Of a stretch of DNA of 64,000 nt, positions 12,295 through 24,155 are shown piece by piece. Positions within the stretch are counted from its first letter, which is position 1. Each line of letters opens with the position of its first letter. The DNA is from Mya arenaria (lineage: Eukaryota > Mollusca > Bivalvia > Myida > Myidae), in contig NC_069124.1 in the NCBI RefSeq assembly GCF_026914265.1, forward strand, positions 10,612,723 through 10,676,722. Reading direction: 5' to 3'. The notes under the pieces were generated by a model. That model did not search any database, was not told where the DNA came from, and worked only from the letters and a program-made list of their open reading frames with translations. The position numbers and the translations under genes are program-made.

Positions 12295-15200
12295 CTATTT
12301 CAACTTTTGTTTTTTGGCCTTTGAATAGGCTTCTTTTGCAACTAATGGCAAAGAGCATGTTGTGTTTTTAGCATGATTTGATCTGCAAAAGTCTCTTACC
12401 CGGTATTACATCATGCAAGTACCATTGCCTTTCAGCATTAATTCCCTCACCAAAGATCTGCTCTGGCAGAACACCAATATCCACTTGGCAGGTTTTCAGT
12501 ATGTTAATTTTCTCCTCAGGGGCTTCAACAAACTTCCTTTCTCTTACAATCCCAGGCTCGTTAGAAGACACCTCAGATGAATGGTATTTCGAAATGTTCT
12601 TCAATGGTTTGAACATGCCTTTGAAAAAGGTGCTTCAGTCATAGAACAACACTGGTTTGCTGTTGCCATCAACAATATGGGGGATGTTGTGGCCATTACG
12701 GGATGACATTGCTACTGTGGAAGCCACCTCCTGTTTTGAAAAAAAAGCATTACATGATGAATGAATTTCAGGCAGAACTGATCCAATATGACATATTATA
12801 TTTACACTTTAGACGAGTTATTGTGTTATTGCTCTATGGTGATTATACTGAGCAGTACTCTTGCACAATGAAATGCCTACATGAAGTTTATAACATCAGT
12901 TAATTTATCAATTACCTATTATATATAAATATACATGATAATCAATGAACTTATTTCATATAATTATCAATTTAATATAAAACAAGTCAAATATTATTAT
13001 TTTCAATCTTAACTATGAAAAATCCCATTTTCTTCATGCCACTTCTTATTAGTTTATAACTGTATTAAAAAGAAGGAAATCAATAAATCTTGAAACATGT
13101 GTAAGTAATTTATGTCTATAATTGTTTTAAAATATTGATGTGGTAAAAATATAACTTCCTGAATACCTCAACTGTCTCTGCATCCATGTGTCTCCATCTG
13201 TTTTTCCAAACTCCAAAATGCCAATCGCATGAAAATTTGGTGTGGCCGGCTAGCATCAGTGAGTCCTGGATTGTCTTATGCCCTCCTGGAATAGAATAGT
13301 TAATTGTTAATAAGATCTCTTTATTTCAAATTAAACACTGAATTTTATCTGTTGTTTATTTTTTAAGTACAACAAATTGAAAGCTTTTAAAGGTATACAT
13401 CTGTTCCAATTATCTATAGTGTTACTGTAAACCTTTTGAGATAGTTAAAAAGCAATAACATAATTTAGTTTACATCATGAAACATATTTTATTTTTTCCA
13501 CTAAAACACAACAACTCTCACCCGCCAATGTTCTCAACATAGCATAACCAAGAACTGCATTATTTTTGTTCTGTCCTTGGCAATTGTCAAAGTGGAACTG
13601 GGCATGTTCCTCACCCAGGCCGTAGTTTTTAAGGTAATGGTGGAGGTAGCTGACTACTGTGTTTGCTCCTTTGCCTGGGGCAACACCCTCATCACCAAGG
13701 TAAAACACTTGTTTCTCTGAAAATGTGTATCCGTCTTATCACTATTCTTAATCATCACCATCATCAGCAACAGATGCAAAATTTAACAGCACCAGCATTC
13801 AACATTAAAACAAAAAACATTTAAAACATTTCTCATAACATATACCAAATAAATGTTCATATACACATCCAATTCCAGATTTTGATATGTACATGATGGC
13901 TTTTGACCAATGGAAATGTTACATTCTTAATCAGTTTATTTGAAAACATTTATTGCTAAGAAGTGCTCCTTCAATTCTCAATTATTAACATTTGACATCA
14001 GGACATCTTATAATGACAGAGAACATTTTGCAATTTTATACTGTAAAAAAGTGAATTCAGATTTATATATAAGTAGTGAGTCATAATGAATAAGCTTACC
14101 AGATCCTTCACAGCAAACTCCAAATACCTCACATCTCCTGGCAGTTTTGAAATACAGGGGTCTATCCTGTAATAGATAAAAGCTTGACAACATAAATTTG
14201 ACAACAGTATTTGGTAATTAGAACAAGCATTTTATTCTAACGATTCAATTTCTTAATCATGTAAAAATAATTCTAACATAAACACTTTACATTCAATAAA
14301 TACACTATGAAGCCATTTCAGTTGAAACATACATTTACTGTAGCAAACCTAAGGCACTCACAAGTATGTTACATCATGCAAATTACTGCACAATAAATCC
14401 TTTAAAAAAGATGATCTCTTGCAATAAATTGATAACTTCAGTAAAAAAATCAATTTCCTTGTACTTGATATAAAAAATTAACTAACCTGTTGGCTATGGT
14501 GTGGAATATGGACCTGCTGTGCAAAGTCCCAGCTGTAGTGGACGGTTGCATCTAAGGAACATGATACTGCACCTAAAATATATATTTTCACAATTTATAT
14601 TGATGGCCTAGAAGGAAATATATATAAGTAATACAAAATGATCTGATGGGTATCTTTTCATTCTGTTACAGAATTTTATCCATGTTTTGAATATTTATAC
14701 GCTCAAGGTTTACATGTATATACAAGCATAACAGGCATGAAAAAAAGCTTCGGTAAAATGTAAAAGTCACTATTATTGATGCAGAAGGACATTCTAAAAA
14801 TTGACAACTCAATATCCAGCATGTTAGTTAAAATAAATCAATAGAATTTAACATATTATATTTTAATTTTTAGACTAGAAAATCTTGAAGCATGACATAA
14901 GACAGCTAATACTATAGCGCATAGAAATTTATTAACCAAAACACACCTTCAACTGTAATGTTTTCACTACATGTAACTTTAGAGTCATCACTCTGCATTC
15001 TATATTGCTCCCTCTGATCATGATGTCTAGCACTTTTAACAAGACTTTCATATTCATCAAGAAGTGTCATTTTATCATCTTCAGAAAGGGCACCACTTTG
15101 TGAAATATTACAAGAAAAGGTTTGGCATCTAAAACACAAGTCTATTTTTGGTTTCGCAAAGACAATATGTGGGCAAATCTCCCTCCATACTCTGGTAAAA

Positions 15201-15884
15201 GTACTAAGACTTACACTTCTTGCACCATCTATTTTTTCATATTCCACATGAATGTCTGCTTGTGACTTATCAGATGGCAACAACAGCACTTTGTTATTGC
15301 GGTGGTTTGGAAGTTTTACGGAAAGGGGCATTGCATTGTCAGATGCATAGCAGATGAGGAACTTTCTTATGTTTTCTCTTACCTCAAATGTGATAGCATT
15401 ATGAGGTAGTCTTTTGGTATTACCATGTGTCCTAGCAATTAATCCATCATTGTCAAGAGACCGACCAATTCGTTTTAGTTTCTCCTTTCCGATGTTGTAT
15501 GCAAAACAGAATACTTCACGGCAAACTTCAACTCTCTTAACATAAAACTTCTGTCTGGGCCTAACCCTCGCCTTTAGTATGTTTACTACTGTCAGTTTGT
15601 TGGCCATTATTTCTGTGGCACAATATGGCTGATTTAATAACAAGATCAAGTTCATCTGTCTGCATACCAGCTGAATACATACGTAAGTCAGAAATATCAT
15701 TACCATCCACAACTTGACTGCATGGTTTGCCATAGAGGTTTTTACATTTGCAGGTCTGAGCAAAGAAATCATCAGTTTTATTTCTCTGTCTTAAATCCTC
15801 TTCAGAGGGTTCTAAATCATGGTCAAAACTTTCACACTGAACAGTCTCTGTATTACATTCATCATCATCTGATTCATCACCCCT
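12295..15884 (-). pseudogene. DUF7869-type gene, 7 exons, with frameshift and nonsense codon
   Basis: Exons in transcription order: 15884-14947, 14572-14487, 14166-14100, 13716-13522, 13285-13167, 12730-12400 and probably 12341-12295. Borders are GT-AG and the phases join correctly. The product matches an invertebrate family I know as DUF7869-containing proteins: a Cys-rich N-terminal segment, then VCREVFCFAYNI, HGNTKRLP, the Cys pair in DLCFRC, HYSWDFAQQVH, YFKTARRCEVFGVCCEG, DNCQGQNKNN and AGHTKF. The Asp-Asn-Gly-Gln pattern suggests an RNase H-like, perhaps transposase-derived, fold, but this is inference. Two lesions are visible: a one-base frameshift near 15568-15575, where the upstream frame runs into a stop, and a TGA at 12635-12637 where the family has Trp. 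Homologous sequence continues after both. The 5' start is unclear (a stop lies at 15885-15887), and the last intron is only 58 nt. It is probably a decaying copy; sequencing error or a spliced-out lesion remains possible. Confidence 0.8.
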
Positions 15885-17689
15885 CTAAGGTCTCTACAGA
15901 GGTATATGTAAGAAAAACACGGCCCTAGTATCAAACTTTTTTAATTCTTTGCCACTTTTATGAATTTTGGTATCATTGTAAAGAAGAAACAACCAGCTTT
16001 CAGAAAATGTTTTTGGTTTTTAATTTCTAGTTTAAAACATTATGCTTATATTATCTTAAAGTCACCTTTATGGAGTGTAAGCACTTCGATTTTGTAAATA
16101 CTTTGAAAAAATAATGTCAAAATAGTTGATTGACAAAACGATAATTGCTCAGAAAACGTGTTGTTTTTTAATCTCGCTTTATCTCGGTAACGTGATTAAC
16201 CTCAACAGGACTCATTTTCGCTGACGACGTCACATCTATGTATATGTCTAAGGGCCACGCGATCACAGGGCGTACTTCGAATGATTGAGAAATAGCTTGG
16301 TAGAGCCCGTGTGCCTCCTTGTTTTCAGTCCCTGCTGACAGACACCGTTCAGGTCAGCTTTAGAGTATTTGAGGTTGGCTGATGCAGTTTTTTCAACCCA
16401 GAGCCTAGTTCAAGTTTTCCATTCCTTTATTTTGGAATGATTTTCCTTTCAAATCAGAGATAATTAATAACATAAATCCAATTGCAAATTCAGTATGATT
16501 TAAGTTTATTTCATGTATAGTCATACGAAATCTTCATATGTGGCAGGACTATTTAGAAGTCCTTTGTTATGCCACTGTGGCTGTGTTTATGCCACTTTGA
16601 ATAATTTAGGTGTTTCCTAATTGAAAGTCTAAAGTCAATTCCTGAATCACCCCCAAAATTCTCTATAAGGACCCATTTACAAAAGGTCCTCAGTAAAAAA
16701 GAAAATAGTACCGGTAGGACAGGACATAATTAAACTTATCAAATAAAAAGTCCTCAAGCAACATATAGAAAGGGCCCTATGGACAATTACAATATAATTA
16801 TGCAAATAAGACAAGTAAGTAAGACTTGTTAATTTTTTAACTCTAAAAGGTGTTGGATAGCTTACTGCACCCTACAATGAAAGCTGATCAAAAATCAATT
16901 TTAAACAATTGCGAATGTTGTAGAGATTCTACGTAAAGTACATGTCAGGATAACTAATAACTATATTATATGTTAATGTCTGTCCCTACTAAGTCACCCC
17001 ATCAAGGCGTGTGTCTTTGCGTCATGTTAATGTCAGAATAACTTTTACTGTAGACTAGTGTATGTTAATGTTATGTCCATCCCTGAATACCCTACAAGAG
17101 TATTGTCTGGCTTTTCAAACTTCAAAAGAAACTAATTTATTAATCATACAAAAAACATTAAAACTGCAATTCAAGAGTATTCTTAAAGTAATATCAAAAT
17201 ATCCTTCTATACAAAAAAAACACCAACAACTGAATTATTTAACAATTAGCAATTTTGGCCAAATGAAGAATTATACATTTAAAATATTCACAAATAATTT
17301 CACATAAATTTTCCTTACGATATTTATATTTTTATTTTATTTCCTTATTTGCTATTAGCTTAAGATATATATTATTTATTAATTATTATAATTAATCTGT
17401 AAAATGCTACATTTTGCTTTAAATATTTTATACCATTCAAGGATATTAACTTGTTGCATGAAATTTATGTTCATTTTTAATTGACTAAATTGATAGCAAA
17501 CTGACCTTGTAATATCAGGGTATTATTTAGGTCATAACTAAAAAATCACATTTTGATAAAAAAATAGGAAGGAAAAATCAAATTCAGATGGGTAGAAACA
17601 AAGATTTCTTTAGGCCTTCTTATGTCAATGTTGTCATGTCAGTGATAAAAAAATCACAAGCCCTGCAATTGTAAAGTGCATTCTGGGCA
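15885..17689. other. AT-rich intergenic DNA, nothing recognised
   Basis: No exon, RNA gene or repeat is supported. An 81-codon plus-strand frame at 17062-17307 is Lys/Asn/Ile-rich and looks like chance. Confidence 0.45.
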
Positions 17690-18260
17690 GCGGGACCAAA
17701 TTCTTGATTTATAGTATGGCTTGTTAGTTACGATGAAGTGACATATTTATGTATAACGGTGAAAACATAGAAGTAGTGGACAATTACAATTACTTAGGGC
17801 TTGTTATGAGCTCTGGGGGTTCCTTTCGTAAAGGAATCGATAATATTGCGAGTAGAGCATTGAAATTAATTATGTCACTTTTGAATATGACAATTGACAA
17901 TATTACCAAAAAATATCACATTTGATTTATAAGATTCTTATGATTCATCGATCCTTAATTATTGTGCAGAATTGTGGTGATTTTCTACGGTTGATAGCCT
18001 AGAGACATACATTGTAAATTCCTAAAAAAGACACTTAATGTGAAATTGACCACAAATTGACCACAAATAACCTGGCTTTATACGGTAAGACGGGACGTTT
18101 CCCTTAATTTGTTATTAGGAAAGTCAGAATTGTAAAATATTGGTTTAACCTTACGAATTGTTACACCTCTAACCATTTACTGTACACTATGTACATTTAT
18201 TACTGTTATAGATATAGTCATGCAAGCAGCCTGTTATAAATATGAAATATTAGATTTTGG
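17690..18260 (+). mobile_element. Decayed LINE (non-LTR) reverse transcriptase fragment
   Basis: From about 17747 the translation runs through VVDNYNYLG, then a Gly/Ser-rich turn and GIDNIASRALKLIMSLLN. This is the pattern of the segment after the polymerase core in many invertebrate non-LTR reverse transcriptases. Further family-like pieces follow in shifted frames: NYCAELW near 17960, LYGKTGRFPL near 18085 and VRIVKYWFNL near 18123. Several stops and frameshifts interrupt it, so it is dead. The 5' and 3' limits are approximate. Confidence 0.7.
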
Positions 18261-18438
18261 CCTTAAACTCATTTAAAAAAGAGTGTTTTGATGTAGGATT
18301 TAAAATATTGAATTTGACTATATAAATGTAGCTTTGTAGCAAATTCTTATGATTTAAGTTACTGTGTATTCCTTATGCTGACATAAAGCTCTCCATTATA
18401 AGTAACACTTCTAAACCTCGAATAAATGGAGTGTATAA

Positions 18439-18535
18439 GGGGGCTTATTGGGGGTAATTGTGACAATTAGGTTAATCTTCCAATTAAGGGGGTTTATTGG
18501 GGTAAATAGTGACAATTAGGTTAATCTTTCAAGTG
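18439..18535. repeat. 49-bp tandem duplication, two copies
   Basis: A GGGGG(C/T)TTATTGGGG block followed by GTGACAATTAGGTTAATCTT occurs at 18439 and again at 18488 with a few differences. Confidence 0.75.
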
Positions 18536-18621
18536 GTGGTTAGGGGGTATATATAATCTGTGACATTCTAAACTTCAGCATGAAATGTTAACTTTTTATA
18601 TAGTAATGGTAGGCGCGATTC

Positions 18622-18700
18622 CGTGCATGTGTGCGTGCGTGCGTGCATGCATGCATGCGTGCGTGCGTGCGTGCGTGCGTGTGTACGTTCGTCCGTCCCA
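18622..18700. repeat. (GTGC)n/(GCAT)n microsatellite
   Basis: A tetranucleotide tract of GCGT with GCAT interruptions. The Arg/Ala/Cys-rich frame across it is a repeat artefact. Confidence 0.9.
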
Positions 18701-21483
18701 CATTCATTTGTTTGCATCTCCTCTCACATTTCTCATGCGATTTCATACAAAGTCATACATTTAAAAAAAGATATTTGATAGATAAAATAAAATCGAAAGA
18801 TGTCCAAACAGTTACTTTCGTCAGCAATTTGTTTCGCGCGAAAGCAAATGTTCGAATATTCTGCTTCAATATCAAGAAAACGCTTGTAAAACAGGACATC
18901 ATTATTTTCTGATAAAAGGTAAGTTATGATTAATTGCAAATTGTTATCATTAAACATGTGCGACCCCTTTAATATCAAATTATACTTTTAAGCAACATTG
19001 ACTGGTTTAAAAGGGATGAGTTTTGTTTTGATAAAGGGGCAGTTACTACCCTTGATTTTAAAAATAGTTCTAAAAATTGACATTTTCACTTCTTTGTTTG
19101 CTGTGAAAATATATAGTTTATATTTTAACCATTGTTTTATTACTGATAAAATTCGATACTTCATAAAAAGCATGAAAGAAAGTGTAATGTTTGATGTTTT
19201 TTGTGCGTCTTTTTATTTATTTTTTCGCGTTTTGCTTGTTTTGTATGTATATATGCATATGTTACTATGGGTTTAAACGTTGATATTTTTCAATTATATT
19301 ATAAAGTGTATGTTTTGCGGACGATGTGCAATGAATAAGTCGAAAATCAATTTTCTATCTGTCATTTAACATTCTGTGTAATATACGCAAATCTGCGATT
19401 TAGTTATTACTCGCGTATCTTAAGTCAAGGTTATATAAGTATGATGCTTAAGTCACAAAAAAATCAGACAAACAGAGACATTTCTCTACCAGTGTAAATA
19501 GAATTAATGAATACAATTGTAGATAACCGTTATAGCCGTTCGTAAGCATTATTTTGCCGCGTCTTATAATTAAATTTCCAAGGGGATCAAACATTGTTTC
19601 TATCAATCCATTGCTGTGTTCTAGATTTGTAAATAACATAATAAGAGGCAGGAAAGCATAGTATATCATATATGATTGTATTCCTTAAGTACTAGCAAAT
19701 GCCTGTTTATTGCTGTGTCGGCTTGGAGTTCAATGGAATGTGAAGATAATTTTCTCGGGGTCATTCTCTGGATATTTCAACTTTCATTGTGAAACTTTCA
19801 TTTTCTAAAGAATTACGCCCATACTGAGTTGAAAGCAAAACATACAATATAAAATAACGTAAAGTTCTTTGAAAACATTTCACATATTGCATTAAATTAC
19901 TGAATGTATATTTTATCATGATTTGCGTACTGTGATTATGTAGAATGGGAGATGAATTTGAGACTTTTATTGCCAATTTCCAGTAGCATCCATTTATATC
20001 AGGTTAAGTATGCACTTAAATTGTCGTGACAAAATATCTCTCTGCTCGAAATGGCTTTTAAAAATTTGTTTGAACACAATAAAGGACAAACACAGAGCAG
20101 CCATGAAAACACGTAACCGCTATTTCGTCAAATAATAATATCAGCTACGCCTACTCTGATTATTCTAGCTTGATTTTAGTTCAACGTTGTATCCGTTGGC
20201 TCGGAATTGATGTCAACCTAGAATTTTAAGACATTAAGTTGCATTTTATTAACAACATTAGATAAACGAAGAAATGTGTCATTAAGATAAAAAAAATCCT
20301 ACGTTGATTCTCAATGTTTCGCCAGAATAACTGGATACAATATGGTTGAGTTTTAAAAAATATGATGAATGAAAGTCATCATTTAAATTGCAGTTTGGAT
20401 TCTATTATAATAAATGAGTTAATTTACATCTTTTGGACACATCTTTTAATCCATTGTGAACAAGCCAATGGTAGATCATCGTCGGACATTCCATGTACAC
20501 TACTGTGCCGTGCTTCGTTGTGTACCTTTGAACATTTTTAAGGCAGCTTGATTGGTTCGGCAAAGGAACCGCACCGGAAATATGACTGAATCCTCTACAA
20601 AAATAATTCTGGCGAAAGCTGTAATTGAAATTTGTCCGCCTGATCACGACACGCTTTAAATCCGACACTTAAACCACTCGCACAACTGTCAATACAGGGT
20701 TATTGAAGAGTATTTAATTGCAACACGCGAGTTAATTGATATACGATTTGTTTCCCCTGCCTTATGCAATTCCATATAATGAGTCGGCACACAACAAACA
20801 AGATTTACACTATTTGAAAACATGCTGTTGTGGTTTGAACGATAAATTGTGCTTAAGCTGCAATCTGTTCGGTTAAGTCATAATGTGGTGGTAAACAGGA
20901 GTAATTTTACATATTTCAAAGAAAGAAAGTTTGTTCCGGGCCGTCACCATATACGAGATTTTGTCAGTCAATTTTACCGCGGTATGTATAAATTGAAACG
21001 GATTAAGTTACATGGTTGCCGAGGACGGTTGCATTAACCGTTTACAATGATGAAGCTAAATGCATCCGACTGGTGTCGACATTCAACAAACATATTTCAT
21101 CCTCGTTAAGGTTTGAATATAAAGTCTCTAATAGTATAAACTAGATGCATAACTTCACTAACATGAAGATAATTAATTTAAACAATCAATTATTCGCCAT
21201 TTTATTGAGAAAACGCGACAAAATTTAGCTTGTTTATGTGTTGCAGAAAATAACACCACGACTATTTCTTTTCGAAAAGTAGTGCTTTGGCTATCGGTTT
21301 TCACAGTCTTAGGAGATTAAATGTCCGAAAAGGTGAAACTATATTCAAATGCATGCAACATCAATAAACGACAGAGTCCCTGATGTCTTCAAGAGTAAAA
21401 CAAATGAAAGGAAGAGTTTAATGTAAGGGCTAACCCTTTTGAATGCAGTTCGTATTATATAACGAAGTGGACAATACTTTAAC
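18701..21483. other. Intergenic DNA with no supported gene
   Basis: Several frames of 60-93 codons occur here. The least AT-driven are at 20405-20668 (minus) and 20849-21037 (plus). None matches a family I recognise and none has a convincing splice context. The 5' exons of the CUB gene to the right would be expected here or further left, but none could be identified. Confidence 0.35.
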
Positions 21484-24150
21484 TACAGGACTGCGCAACG
21501 CCCTACACAATAAGCCGTAACTGTTTCTCAAACTACCAGCCTGTGCAACGCCAAATACAATAAGTTGTTACTCTTTCAAGAACTACAGGCCTGCGCAACG
21601 CCCTACACAATAAGTTGTAACTGTTTCCAGAACTACAAGCCTGCACAACGTCCTACACTATTAGTTGTAACTGTTTCCAGAACTACAAGCCTGCGCAACG
21701 CCATACACAATAAGTTGTAACTATTTCAAACCCTAAAGGCCTGCGCAACTCCATACACAATAATTTGTTACTTTTTCAAGAACTACACGCCTGCGCAACA
21801 CCCTACACAATACGTCATAACTGTTTCCAACCCTAAATGCCTGCGCAACGTCTACACAATAAGTTGTAACTGTGTTCAGTACGACCAGTCTGTGCAACGT
21901 TCTTCACAATAAGTAGTAACTGTTTCCAGACCTACAAGCCTGCGCAACGCCCTACACAATACGTCGTAACTGTTTCCAACCCTAAAAGCCTGCGCAACGC
22001 CATACGCAATAATTTGTTACTTTTTCAAGAACTACTTGCCTGCGCAACACCCTACACAATACGTCATAACTGTTTCCAACCCTAAATGCCTGCGCAACGT
22101 CTACACAATAAGTTGTAACTGTGTTCAGTACGACCAGTCTGTGCAACGTTCTTCACAATAAGTAGTAACTGTTTCCAGACCTACATGCCTGCGCAACGCC
22201 CTACACAATACGTCGTAACTGTTTCCAACCCTAAAAGCCTGCGCAACGCCATACGCAATAATTTGTTACTTTTTCAAGAACTACATGCCTGCGCAACACC
22301 CTACACAATACGTCATAACTGTTTCCAACCCTAAATGCCTGCGCAACTCCATACACAATAAGTAGTAACCTTTTCCAGACCTTAAAGCCTGCGCAACGCC
22401 CTACACAATAAGTTGTTACTCTTTCAAGAACTACTGGCCTGTGCAACGCCCTACACAATAAGTTGTTACTCTTTCAAGAACTACAGGCCTGCGCAACGCC
22501 CTACACAATAAGTTGTAACTGTTTCCAGAACTACAAGCCTGCGCAACGCCCTACACAATAAGTCGTAACTGTTTCCCAAACTACAAGCCTGCGCAACACC
22601 ATACACAATAAGTTGTTACTCTTTCAAGAACAACTGGCCTGCACAACGCCCTACACAATAAGTTGTAACTGTTTCCAGAACTACAAGCCTGCGCAACGCC
22701 CTTCACAATAAGCCGTAACTGTTTCCAAAACTACAGGACTGCGCAACGCCCTACACAATATGCCGTAACTGTTTCCCAAACCACAAGCCTGTGCAACGCC
22801 ATACACAATAAGTTGTTACTCTTTCAAGAACTACAGGCCTGCGCAACGCCCTACACAAGAAGTTGTAACTGTTTTCAGAACTACAAGCCTGCGCAATGCC
22901 CTACACAATAAGCCGTAACTGTTTCCCAAACTACAGGACTGCGCAACGCCCTACACAATAAGCCGTAACTGTTTCTCAAACTACCAGCCTGTGCAACGCC
23001 AAATACAATAAGTTGTTACTCTTTCAAGAACTACAGGCCTGCGCAACGCCCTACACAATAAGTTGTAACTGTTTCCAGAACTACAAGCCTGCGCAACGCC
23101 CTACACAATAAGTCGTAACTGTTTCCAAAACTACAAGCCTGTGCGACGCCCTATACAATAAGTTATCTGTTTTCAGAACTTCCTGCCAAATTAACGCCCT
23201 ACACAATAAGTTGTAACTGTTTCCAGAACTACAAGCCTGCGCAACGCCCTACACAATAATTTGTAACTGTTTCCCAAACTACAGGACTGCGCAACGCCCT
23301 ACACAATAAGTCGTAACTGTTTCCCAAACTACAAGCCTGTGCAACGCCATACACAGTAAGTTGTTACTCTTTCAAGAACTACAGGCCTGTGCAACGCCCT
23401 ACACAATAAGCTGTAACTGTTTCCAGAACTACAAGCCTGCGCAACGCCCTTCACAATAAGCCGTAACTGTTTCCCAAACTACAGGACTGCGCAACGCCCT
23501 ACACAATAAGTTGTAACTGTTTCTAGAACTACAAGCCTGCGCAACGCCCTACACAATAAGCCGTAACTGTTTCCCAAACTACAGGACTGCGCAACGCCCT
23601 ACACAATAAGTCGTAACTGTTTCCCAAACTACAAGCCTGTGCAACGTCATACACAATAAGTTGTTACTCTTTCAAGAACTACAGGCCTGTGCAACGCCCT
23701 ACACAATAAGTTGTAACTGTTTTCAGATCTACAAGCCTGCGCAACGCTCTACACAATAAGTTGTTACTCTTTCAAGAATTACAGGCCTGCGCAACGCCAT
23801 ACAAAATAAGTTATAACTGTTTCCAGAACTACAAGCCTGCGCAACGTCATACACAATAAGTTGTTACTGTTTTCAGAACTACAAGTCTGCGCAACGCCCT
23901 ACACAATAATTTGTAACTGTTTCAGAATCAACAGCCTGCTGAACGTCCTACACATTTAGATGTAACTGTTTCCGGAACTACCAGCCTGTGAAACGTGCTA
24001 CACAATTAGTTTTAACTGTTTTCAGAACCACCAGCCTGTGGACCGTCCTACACAATAAGTTTTAACTGTTTCAAGAACCACCAGCCTGCGCAACGCCCTT
24101 TACCATTAGTTGTTACTGTTTTCAGAACTACCAACCTGTGCTCTTTCCTA
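21484..24150. repeat. 50-bp tandem array abutting the CUB-gene splice acceptor
   Basis: The unit reads roughly CTGCGCAACGCCCTACACAA, TAAGTTGTAACTGTTTCCAG, AACTACAAGC, with about 53 copies. Variants alternate (AGTTGTAAC, AGCCGTAAC, AGTTGTTAC; TTTCCAGAAC, TTTCAAGAAC), giving patchy higher-order blocks. For example, a ~250-bp stretch near 21800-22050 recurs near 22050-22300. The last, diverged units run into the acceptor CCTACACAG at 24155, which aligns with CCTACACAA of the unit. The array therefore seems to have grown from the 3' end of this intron. Each unit carries a TTTCCAG or TTTTCAG tract resembling a weak acceptor. Confidence 0.93.
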
Positions 24151-24155
24151 CACAG

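Noticed and set aside
12635..12637. TGA in the DUF7869-type gene as a selenocysteine codon
   Set aside because: The family position is Trp (TGG), so a simple nonsense change is the plainer explanation; no SECIS-like structure was identified.
20405..20668. 87-codon minus-strand frame as an exon of a hidden gene
   Set aside because: Composition is not clearly AT-driven, but there is no recognised motif, no convincing splice sites and no partner exons.
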